Of a stretch of DNA of 59,363 nt, positions 43,599 to 50,999 are shown one piece after another. The stretch is from Thermoanaerobaculia bacterium (GTDB lineage Bacteria; Acidobacteriota; Thermoanaerobaculia; Multivoradales; JAHZIX01): assembly GCA_027069135.1 (NCBI GenBank), contig JALXFE010000248.1, forward strand, positions 1 to 59,363, written 5' to 3'. The notes beneath the pieces are model-generated. The model made no database searches. It was not told where the DNA came from and saw only the letters and a list, made by a program, of their open reading frames with translations. Position numbers and translations under genes: made by a program. How positions within the stretch are numbered: the stretch's first letter is position 1; every line of letters starts with the position of its first letter.

Positions 43599-45407
43599 TT
43601 AGCCACGGCCCAACCATCCGAGGAGGGTTAGGGTCAAGGCCGGGAAATAAGTGATCAACAGGACTCCGACCCCCAAGATGATCAGCATCGGCAGGGTGGA
43701 ACGATAGATGGTCATCAATGGCTTCTCGAATCTATAGGACGCCAAGAAGAGGTTGAGGCCCACCGGGGGGGTGAGATAGCCCAATTCCAGATTGGCGACG
43801 AAGATGATCGCCAGATGCACCGGATGAATCCCGAAGGCTAGCCCCAGCGGAACGATGAGAGGAACCACGACGACGGTGGCGGAAAAAATATCCATTAAAC
43901 ATCCCACCACCAGGAGAAAGATATTCAGGCAGAGCAGGAAGACCAGGGGGGAAGAGATATGCCCCTGAGCCCAGTCGACGATCCGGCTCGGGACCTCTGC
44001 GTCGACCAGGTAGTTGGTCAGCCCCATGGCCACGCCCAGGATGATCAGCACCCCTCCCACCAGCACGGTACAGCGGCGTAGAACCTGCGGCACCGCGCGC
44101 AATGGCAGATCTCGGTGGACGACCGTCTGCAGCAAGAAAGCGTAGAAGGCCCCCACCGCGGAAGCTTCCACCGGTGTAGCCCAACCTTTGAATAGGGTCA
44201 CCAGCACGACGACGGGCAGAAGTAGCTCCCACTTCCCGTGCCACAGGGCCGCCACTGCTTCCTTCCCGCTGAAGGGAACGCTCCGGCTCCCCCCTCGCTT
44301 TCCTTCTCGGATCCCCCAGGCCACCAAGAGAAGGACCAACAAGATCCCCGGTACCAGGCCGCCGATGAAAAGATCCTCGATAGGAATCGAGGCCACGATG
44401 CCATAGAGAATCAGAGGCAAGGCCGGTGGAAAGAGAAGCCCCAAAGAACCGGACGAGGTGAGTAATCCCAAGGAGAATTCCTCCCGGTAGCCGTCCTCCT
44501 TCAAAGCCGTCGCCAAGAGACCTCCCAAGGCCAGAATGGTGACGCCGGAGCCTCCGGTGAAAGCGGTAAAAAAAGCGCAGACCACCGCGCAGACCACCGC
44601 CGTACCTCCCGGTATCCAGCCGAAAAGGCCACGGAAAACCCGCAGGAGCCGCAGTGACGACTTCCCCTCCGCGAGCAGAAAACCCGCCAAGGTGAAGAGA
44701 GGAATCGCCGGCAAAGTCGGGGATACGACCAGGCGGTAAGTCTCCGCCGGAACCGCTGCCACGGAAATTCCCTGGGAGAGAAAGAGAAACGCTGCCGCCC
44801 CGCCGATGGCCACGAAAAGCGGACCGCCGAGCAGGCTTGCCGCGAGGATCAGTACCAAAGCCGGCCAGGCGGGACGAAACTCCAGGACCTCCGGACGCAG
44901 ACCGATCCAACAGCCCGCCGCCAGCCCGAAGACGGCAGGGAGGCGCCGGGCGAGCCCGGTCCCCGACTTGCCGACCAACCGTAGGGCGATGAGCCCGAAA
45001 CCGATGGGCAGAGCCAGCTGAGCGACCCACACGGGAAAACCCTCGACGAGCTCCAGGCCCGCTTCCCGGTCGAGCCGTACCATCGACACGGCAGCCCAGA
45101 AGAGGAGGGCGCTGACCCCCGCCGCCACGGTAGAGGAAGCCCCACGGGCAAAATCTCGAAACCTTCCCTCGGGGATGAGCTCACCGGTGGCGAGGGCCAG
45201 GAGCTTGCCTTCCTTGGCGGCCAGGGCGGCACCCAAGAAGCCGACCCAGAGTGTCAGATGCTGAGTAAAGGAAATCGCACCGGGAATTCCACCGCCGAAC
45301 ACCGAGCGGCTGGCAATCTCCGTCAACGGCAGAAAAACCATCGCCGCCAGGGCCAGGCCTGCAAAGCCTCCCTCGAAGCGATCCAGGCGGTGCAGGAATC
45401 GGTTCAG
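43599..45407 (-). CDS. TRAP transporter fused small and large permease (DctQM)
   Basis: A ~602-residue inner-membrane protein joining the four-segment DctQ-type subunit (residues ~1-170) to the multi-segment DctM-type subunit (from ~195). DctM features include AFTGGSGVTILALGGLL, SSGSLGLLFPPALPLILYG and LGYLTPPVGLNLFLAS. The best start is an unusual CTG at 45407, which overlaps the dctP stop as CTGA and has GGAGAGG 6-7 bases upstream; it yields a normal DctQ N-terminus (NRFLHRLDRFEGGF). The next alternative, TTG 45491, overlaps dctP by 88 bp. TRAP systems import organic acids using ion gradients. Confidence 0.85.
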   Translation of the reverse strand: MNRFLHRLDRFEGGFAGLALAAMVFLPLTEIASRSVFGGGIPGAISFTQHLTLWVGFLGAALAAKEGKLLALATGELIPEGRFRDFARGASSTVAAGVSALLFWAAVSMVRLDREAGLELVEGFPVWVAQLALPIGFGLIALRLVGKSGTGLARRLPAVFGLAAGCWIGLRPEVLEFRPAWPALVLILAASLLGGPLFVAIGGAAAFLFLSQGISVAAVPAETYRLVVSPTLPAIPLFTLAGFLLAEGKSSLRLLRVFRGLFGWIPGGTAVVCAVVCAFFTAFTGGSGVTILALGGLLATALKEDGYREEFSLGLLTSSGSLGLLFPPALPLILYGIVASIPIEDLFIGGLVPGILLVLLLVAWGIREGKRGGSRSVPFSGKEAVAALWHGKWELLLPVVVLVTLFKGWATPVEASAVGAFYAFLLQTVVHRDLPLRAVPQVLRRCTVLVGGVLIILGVAMGLTNYLVDAEVPSRIVDWAQGHISSPLVFLLCLNIFLLVVGCLMDIFSATVVVVPLIVPLGLAFGIHPVHLAIIFVANLELGYLTPPVGLNLFLASYRFEKPLMTIYRSTLPMLIILGVGVLLITYFPALTLTLLGWLGRG

Positions 45408-46429
45408 CGGCCCTCTCCGTCGGTCTCGTGGGCTTTGCGAAACGCGCTCCGGGCCTTGATCGCTTCCTCCAGAATGTCGGCCGGAACCCAATCCGACCGG
45501 ACATCCTCGGCAAAGCTAGCGGCCAGACTACGCCAGGAATCCGCCTGGGGAGTGCCGTCGACCTTAACCACCGTCAGGCCCCGCTTTTCCATGGCGCTGA
45601 TGGCTTTGCGATCTTGCTCCGGAACTTCCGCTTCCAAACGTTCTTCGAGGTGTTTCGCGGCCACCAGGAGATGTTCCCTATCTTCCGCTGAGATCCGATC
45701 CCAAATCTTTTTTCGGACCACCGTCCCCCCCACGAGGGGCGCAAAGCCGAGATCTAGCATATAGGGCGCGTTGCGGAACCACTGCAACATGAGGGCGGCC
45801 AAGGGCGGGCTCGGCAAGGAATCGATCATGCCGGTCTGCAGGCCCGTCAGAACATCTGTCGTCGCCAAGGCTACGGGTCTGTAGCCTTCTTGCTTCCACC
45901 ATCCGACCAAGCGATTGTCCCCGGCGGATACGAAGAACTTGGCTTTCTTGAAATCCGTGATGGTGCTGATAGGCTCCTTGGAAAAAAGGTGGATCCAGCC
46001 CGCATGACCCCAGCCCAGGAAAACATAGCCCTTGGCCTCGAGCCGCTTGCTCAGAAGGGGCGTCAGACGATCCAGGATGAAAAACAGCTCATCGAAGGAG
46101 GCAAAGAACATCGGGATATTGAAGAGCTGGAAGGCGTCGTCGATCTCCGTCAGGCCCCCGGTTGTCAGCACCGCCGCATGCAACTGACCGATGCGGATCT
46201 TTCGGAGAACGTCGGATTCCTCACCGGCGACACCACCGGCATACACCTTGAGTTGGACCCGACCGTCGGTCTCTTCCTGCCACGCAGCTCCCATCTCTTC
46301 TACGGCTTCGTCCCAGATCGATCCGTTCGGAGCCAGGGTTGCCAGCTTGACGGTGATTCCCGCCGCCGCATCCTGAGCCAGCAAAAGGGGAAACAGGGCG
46401 CAGGTCATCGTGAGGAGGAGACGTCTCAT
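45404..46429 (-). CDS. TRAP transporter substrate-binding protein (DctP family)
   Basis: A 341-residue periplasmic binding protein. A signal peptide ends near QDAAAG, followed by ITVKLATLAPNGSIWDEAVE, the typical DctP opening. The TRAP-family Arg/Gly segment reads ALATTDVLTGLQTGMIDSLPSP. AAGGA lies before ATG 46429, which overlaps the TatT stop as ATGA. It should capture the substrate and deliver it to the DctQM permease encoded next. TatT partners suggest the TatT-TatP ('TAP' or TRAP-associated) subgroup, whose ligands may be hydrophobic. Confidence 0.92.
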   Translation of the reverse strand: MRRLLLTMTCALFPLLLAQDAAAGITVKLATLAPNGSIWDEAVEEMGAAWQEETDGRVQLKVYAGGVAGEESDVLRKIRIGQLHAAVLTTGGLTEIDDAFQLFNIPMFFASFDELFFILDRLTPLLSKRLEAKGYVFLGWGHAGWIHLFSKEPISTITDFKKAKFFVSAGDNRLVGWWKQEGYRPVALATTDVLTGLQTGMIDSLPSPPLAALMLQWFRNAPYMLDLGFAPLVGGTVVRKKIWDRISAEDREHLLVAAKHLEERLEAEVPEQDRKAISAMEKRGLTVVKVDGTPQADSWRSLAASFAEDVRSDWVPADILEEAIKARSAFRKAHETDGEGR

Positions 46430-47418
46430 GGGGATTCCTTTTCCGCGTCCAAGAGCTCGGAATCTTCTAGCGCGAGGTCCTCTTCCGAGGCGAAGAAATA
46501 GTCGTCAATCCTACGCAGCAACTCTTCCGCCTGCTGCTGGGCGAGGACGTTGGCGAGCCTTCGGTCCCGGTCTGCCTGCACGTCGACTTCGAGGGCCTTG
46601 TGCAGCAGCTGTTTGAACTCGGCCCGATCCTGATTGGCTACCGAGACCGTCCTGGCCAGGGTAACGTAGGGAGCCGCGCTGCGTCCACCGGAGAGCTCGA
46701 GCGCTCTTTCGAAGTGCACCCGAGCCTGCTCTTCGGAGCCGCCCAGGGCCTTTGGCAGAGCCGAGAGGGCGATCATGGCTTCGTGAAGGCCTCCCTCCTG
46801 GAAGGCCTCGTCCAAAGCCAGAACCCGCTCGAGGAGGCTTCGCACCACCGGCAGATCCGCCGATAGCTCCGGGCGGTCTTGCCCCAACGAGATCGCCGCC
46901 CCCCAGGAAGCTGCGGTCCAGAAGATGAGGTCCAGATTCTCCTTACCCAAGGAAGCGGCAGCCTCCTCCGGGCGGAGCATCAGCTCCCCTCGAATTCCAG
47001 GATGAAGATTCTCGAGGCTGTGGAGGCAGTAGCCACGCGCTCGAAGGTAAAGCTTCAAAGCCCTCCCGCGCAGCCGCCTGGCCTCCCGAAAATCCTTCGG
47101 TTCGACGAAGAAGGCCTCCGTTTCGACGAAGGCATAGGCATATTGGGTGAAGCCACTGCAGGCGGAAAGGAGAAGATTGGGATGATCCGGAGCTTCCGCC
47201 AGAAGCATTTCCAGAGTTTTCAGGGCGAAGGGAAGAGCCTGGGCAATCAGCTCCGGATCTTCATCCTGGGCGAAGACCGACGTTCCTCCGGCCAGGGCGT
47301 TGCCGATCGCGTTGACCGCCAGCTTGCGTACCGAGCAGCCATTCAAGACCAAACAAAGACCACCCAGGGCCAGAGCCTTGGCAAATCCGTTTCGGAGGGA
47401 GAGTTGAGCGAAGGGCAT
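46426..47418 (-). CDS. TatT-family TRAP-associated lipoprotein
   Basis: A 330-residue lipoprotein: the signal peptide ends in the lipobox LNGCS. The mature protein is all-helical with TPR-like hairpins (PFALKTLEMLLAEAPDHPNL, YLRARGYCLHSLE, RVHFERALELSGGRS), matching the TRAP-associated TPR protein TatT first described in Treponema pallidum. TatT trimers dock the periplasmic binding protein and line a hydrophobic pore. It is the first gene of the operon and overlaps dctP by 4 bp (ATGA). Confidence 0.85.
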   Translation of the reverse strand: MPFAQLSLRNGFAKALALGGLCLVLNGCSVRKLAVNAIGNALAGGTSVFAQDEDPELIAQALPFALKTLEMLLAEAPDHPNLLLSACSGFTQYAYAFVETEAFFVEPKDFREARRLRGRALKLYLRARGYCLHSLENLHPGIRGELMLRPEEAAASLGKENLDLIFWTAASWGAAISLGQDRPELSADLPVVRSLLERVLALDEAFQEGGLHEAMIALSALPKALGGSEEQARVHFERALELSGGRSAAPYVTLARTVSVANQDRAEFKQLLHKALEVDVQADRDRRLANVLAQQQAEELLRRIDDYFFASEEDLALEDSELLDAEKESP

Positions 47419-47556
47419 TAGGGCAAAACTCTAGCTCTGCCTCCGCGGACCGTCAAGGGAGGCTCGCCCCCAAAACCGATCCGCGGAGGCGTTCGAAAGC
47501 CAACTTGCCCTCCCCACCGGGAGATCGCGCAGAAAGAGCAAGCCCGAAGCATGCCG

Positions 47557-48315
47557 CTAATGACCGATCCGGATGGCCAGGGAGGTGCGCAGACTCAGGT
47601 CCACTGCGGTAGCGCCGTAGCCGGTGCCAATTCCCAGATTCAGGGTCAGTCGTGAGGTCGGCTCCAGGTAGATTCCTAACAAAGCCTCACCGTCCTCCGG
47701 GTTCTCCAGATCCCCAAGGACTTCGACGCCTAGATCGAAGGCCGAGGTCACCGGGTGGCGGAAGGCCAGGGCGTAGGCCCATTCGACTTGACTCCCGGAC
47801 TCCTGCTCCTCTTCCGCCAGGATATTGAAGGCGAAATTCGCCCCTCCGGTCTCCCGGGAGAGGATCAGGGCCACATCTGCCACGTCCGGAAGTTCGCTCA
47901 GATGAGAGAACTCATACTCCAGGGAGAGGCCGAGACCCCAGGAATTCGCGGGATCCGTGAACCGAAAGTGAGCGGCGGGGGCGGTGCTCTCCACCTCGAA
48001 ATCCTCATTTCCTTCTCTGGCGATATGAACGTGGACCTCACCGGCGAACCAAGAGCTGAATCCGTAGAGGAGGGCCGGCTCGATCTCCGTTTCGTCTTCT
48101 TCTCCCCGATCGATGTAATCCGATCGGGGTAGGAGATAGAGCTCTCCTTGATGGGGCAGGCTGGCGGTCTGGGCCAGCAGGAAGTCGCGGCCATGATGAG
48201 CCTGCACCGGCGGAGCACCGAGCAAAGCCAGGCACAGCGCTGCACCGACACCCAGGGCCGAGGGATAGAGCCTTCTCCTCGGCACAATTTCAATTTTCTC
48301 GTTCTGTACACACAT
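47557..48315 (-). CDS. exported barrel-like protein, possible metal-related
   Basis: A 252-residue protein starting at ATG 48315 (AGGAG 7 bases upstream). The signal peptide ends at PPVQA and the mature protein begins HHGRDFLLAQ. The rest is short alternating strands with acidic turns (VEWAYALAFRHPVTSAFDLG, LEPTSRLTLNLGIGTGYG), like a small outer-membrane barrel of the transporter/DUF type, ending LAIRIGH. It lies 135 bp after a Cys/His-rich exported protein on the same strand. I do not recognise the family. Confidence 0.65.
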   Translation of the reverse strand: MCVQNEKIEIVPRRRLYPSALGVGAALCLALLGAPPVQAHHGRDFLLAQTASLPHQGELYLLPRSDYIDRGEEDETEIEPALLYGFSSWFAGEVHVHIAREGNEDFEVESTAPAAHFRFTDPANSWGLGLSLEYEFSHLSELPDVADVALILSRETGGANFAFNILAEEEQESGSQVEWAYALAFRHPVTSAFDLGVEVLGDLENPEDGEALLGIYLEPTSRLTLNLGIGTGYGATAVDLSLRTSLAIRIGH

Positions 48316-48450
48316 CTCAAGTCTCCTAGCGGCCCCTCCGGACACGTCGGGGCACGCGGATACGACGGCGGAAGACCGCCGAAATTTCTCGATTCGAACG
48401 GACCGGCGACCGCTCAATCCAAATCGAGAGGACGGCGCCGACCCTATGGA

Positions 48451-48945
48451 CTACTGGGCTGGAATCGAGGAGACAGAGGGTGGCCCCCGGGGGGAGCGGA
48501 AGGATCGGGTCAGGGGATCTTGGTGCCGGAACCGGCTGCGTTTCTTGGCGTACTTCCTTACGGCGGGCTCCGGAACGAAGTCCGAAACTTGAGAGACGGG
48601 TTCCACCGGCAGCGGATTGGAAGTGCTGGAACAACAGCCCGACGGAATGGGGAGATGGGTGTGAGGAACCGGATCGTCGGAGGACCCGTGAGCGTGGGTC
48701 TGGTGAAGGGGCCCGTGAGCCTCTTGCGGCCCCGCCATCGGGGCCTTCGAATCGATATGACAAGACTCCTGCTCCCCTCCCGGGGCCGCGCCTAGCGGGC
48801 AACTCTCGCAGCTGCACATCCGGCCGGAACAACATAGGCTGCCCCCGGCGGTCGCCGGCAAGGCGGGCAGGATTATCGTCGCCAGGAGAACCAAGACGCA
48901 GGTGATCCGGCGACACCGGCGGACGAGATTCCTGGAACCGTGCAT
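48451..48945 (-). CDS. Cys/His-rich small exported protein
   Basis: A 164-residue protein with a signal peptide (hydrophobic residues ~14-32). The mature N-terminus has clustered Cys (CCSGRMCSCESCPLG, then SCHID), and the middle is His-rich (GPLHQTHAHGSSDD, PHTHLPIPSGCC). This is the composition of a metal-binding protein, probably copper or zinc. The C-terminus is basic. Its start lies 8 bases after the GH114-like gene stop, and the barrel-like gene follows, so the three may be an operon. Another frame on the same strand is open but has no signal peptide. Confidence 0.6.
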   Translation of the reverse strand: MHGSRNLVRRCRRITCVLVLLATIILPALPATAGGSLCCSGRMCSCESCPLGAAPGGEQESCHIDSKAPMAGPQEAHGPLHQTHAHGSSDDPVPHTHLPIPSGCCSSTSNPLPVEPVSQVSDFVPEPAVRKYAKKRSRFRHQDPLTRSFRSPRGPPSVSSIPAQ

Positions 48946-48953
48946 GCTCTACT

Positions 48954-50126
48954 CTACGAATCGGGACTGAAGATCAGCCGTATCGGACCCAAAAGAGGTA
49001 CCGCAGAGCTCCAAGCAGAAGTATCTCCGCTCTCGAAGCCATCGGAAAAAAGACCTCCCGAAGCAGCCTTCGGTTGCGAGAAATGAAAGCCTCCGGTCGC
49101 TGTCACCTCGAGAATTTCGTCTAGATTCCGATCTCTGAAGGCGGCGTAGGCAACGTAACCGGCACTCAGACATCGATCATGGAAATCGTTGAAACGATTG
49201 ATGTTCGCGGAGCTACCCGGCGCCGTGGGATCCCACACATAATCCGTCGCCACCACCAGACGGGTATTTCCGCCGGCGGATAGATAGTCCGCGAGAACTT
49301 GCGTTCGGAATTGGATTTCCGCCGGTGTCTGGGGGGTGAGCTCGTCGTAGAAGATATCTTCGATACCGATGCCGTCGATGGCTCCCAGGTAGGCGAGGCC
49401 ACTGGCGTCCAGGTCGAAATTATCGTCGCGCACGATGTCGCTGCCGTTCTGCGGGAAGACGAGGAAGCCGCTGACTCCCCGGGTCGTCCGGGCATAGTTA
49501 CCCAAGGCCTGTACGAGGCCCATCATGTCCTGGCGGGCCTGTTCCCGGGTCCGCTCCGGCATCTGGTTGCTCCAGAAGTCGAAGCCATCGATGATGTCCA
49601 GGTAGATCCCGTCGAAACCCTGGTCGATGATCCGGTCCAGGTAAGCCTTGTTGGGTCCGGAAGTCGTGCCGAAGAGGATCGCTTGCCAGGACGCCTGCCA
49701 ATATCGCACCTTGTAGTTGGTGGGAAAATCCGGATTGAAGGGGCCCAGCCAAGTCGGCGCGTCGGGATCCGGCGGAGGGTCGTCATTCCAGGTCGGATCC
49801 CAATACCATCGGTAATCCTCCGCTTCGCCGATGGAAAAATACGCCAACACCACCTTCCCGCTAGCTTTGAGGTCCGAGATCTGCTGAGCGCTGAACTCGC
49901 TGATCTCGTCACCATCCGCCGAATAATCCATCACGACCAGATCGAAGTCCGTGGCAGCGATCTCCACCGGAGTGGCACCGGCAGTGCCTGGCTGCAGCAC
50001 GTAGAGGAGGTCGTTGACGCCCTCCAGGCGGGGATCGAGGCAGTATCCCGGAAGGGCCAGCAGGGCGCTCAGGAGAAGGCTGCCCGCGAGAGGACGCAGA
50101 GCCATCGATGAGATTCTTAGTTTCAT
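48954..50126 (-). CDS. exported GH114-like (TM1410-type) TIM-barrel protein with DGFESGD tail
   Basis: A 390-residue protein with a signal peptide (cleavage near LPGYC). The (beta/alpha)8 domain shows VVMDYSADG, AYFSIGEAEDYRWYW (candidate acid Glu) and GFDGIYLDIIDGFDFW (candidate Asp), the pattern of the endo-alpha-1,4-polygalactosaminidase/GH114 family. It may cleave galactosamine-rich exopolysaccharide. Near the C-terminus lies FSDGFESGDTSAWSS, shared with the large metalloprotease at 53519-56851 and probably a sorting or anchoring tail. Confidence 0.82.
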   Translation of the reverse strand: MKLRISSMALRPLAGSLLLSALLALPGYCLDPRLEGVNDLLYVLQPGTAGATPVEIAATDFDLVVMDYSADGDEISEFSAQQISDLKASGKVVLAYFSIGEAEDYRWYWDPTWNDDPPPDPDAPTWLGPFNPDFPTNYKVRYWQASWQAILFGTTSGPNKAYLDRIIDQGFDGIYLDIIDGFDFWSNQMPERTREQARQDMMGLVQALGNYARTTRGVSGFLVFPQNGSDIVRDDNFDLDASGLAYLGAIDGIGIEDIFYDELTPQTPAEIQFRTQVLADYLSAGGNTRLVVATDYVWDPTAPGSSANINRFNDFHDRCLSAGYVAYAAFRDRNLDEILEVTATGGFHFSQPKAASGGLFSDGFESGDTSAWSSAVPLLGPIRLIFSPDS

Positions 50127-50181
50127 TGGTGCAGTCTACCAGCGAGGCTTGACGGCAGACCAGAGCTCTCGATCTGCCGGC

Positions 50182-50327
50182 TCAGTGGATCGAGGCCGGG
50201 GAGCTGCCGGCGCTACGGCGATAGGAACCGAGAGTCATCCCAAACCGGCGGCGAAAGGCGTTGGTCAGGTGACTCTGATCGCAGAAGCCGCAGGAGAGGG
50301 CGAGGTCGACCCTTTTCTCTTCCGGAG
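50182..50327 (-). pseudogene. remnant of an AraC-family regulator (C-terminal helix-turn-helix only)
   Basis: On the minus strand this stretch reads VDLALSCGFCDQSHLTNAFR then RRFGMTLGSYRR and stops at TGA 50182. That is the second helix-turn-helix of an AraC/XylS regulator (A..CGF.D.SHL...FRR..G..P..YR). Upstream coding sequence is replaced by the GC-rich repeat array at 50311, and there is no start codon or N-terminal domain. The gene is therefore truncated, most likely by repeat insertion or a rearrangement at that point. Confidence 0.75.
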
Positions 50328-50947
50328 CCCGGCCTACCGGGCATGAATGCCCGCCCTGGACACAAGCCCGGCTGAAGCCGGCCGACGCTCCGCAGGCAAT
50401 CTCGGATCCCCGGCCGCCTTCAGGCGGGCTCGAAACCAGCCCGGGGCTTCAGCCCCGGGAGGGGTGTTGCTTCCCTTCTCTTCCAGAACCCGGCCTCCCG
50501 GGCATGAATGCCCGGGCTGGACACAAGCCCGGCTGAAGCCGGCCGACGCACCCGAGGCTTCCTTGAAGTCCCCGGCCGCCTTCAGGCGGCCTCGAAACCA
50601 GCCCGGGGCTTCAGCCCCGGGGGGGATGTTGCTTCCCTTCTCTTCCAGAGCCCGCTTCCCGGGCATGAATGCCCGCCCTGGACACAAGCCCGGCTAAAGC
50701 CGGCCGACGCACCCGAGGCTTCCTTGAAGTCCCCGGCCGCCTTCAGGCGGCCTCGAAACCAGCCCGGGGCTTTGAGCCCCGGGGGGAGGGGGGGTGCTTC
50801 CCTTCTCTTCCGGAGCCCGCTTCCCGGGCATGAATGCCCGGGCTGGACACAAGCCCGGCTAAAGCCGGCCGACGCTCCGCAGGCAATCTCGGGTCCCCGG
50901 CCGCCTTCAGGCGGCCTCGAAACCAGCCCGGGGCTTCGAGCCCCGGG
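50311..50947. repeat. tandem array of four ~162-bp multi-hairpin repeat units
   Basis: Units: 50311-50472, 50473-50634, 50635-50799 and 50800-50947 (last one ends at its final hairpin). Each contains in order four palindromes: CCCGGGCATgaATGCCCGGG-type, AGCCCGGCTgaAGCCGGC, GCCGCCTTCAGGCGGC and CCCGGGGCTtcAGCCCCGGG. A 23-24-base inner segment comes in two forms: units 1 and 4 share one, units 2 and 3 the other. Loop bases vary (TTC, TTTG, TTCG) while stems stay paired. Frames open through the array are artefacts of this composition. Confidence 0.9.
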
Positions 50948-50999
50948 CGGTGGGATGACCTCGGATCTCGTGGAGGAGAAGCCGAAGGCTTACCACTCA

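Noticed and set aside
48326-48916. 196-codon frame overlapping the Cys/His-rich gene
   Set aside because: No signal peptide or recognisable domain; the chosen frame has a clear signal peptide and patterned Cys/His.
50311-50947. The repeat array as a CRISPR
   Set aside because: Units are ~162 bp, contiguous and internally palindromic, with no unique spacers and no cas genes nearby.
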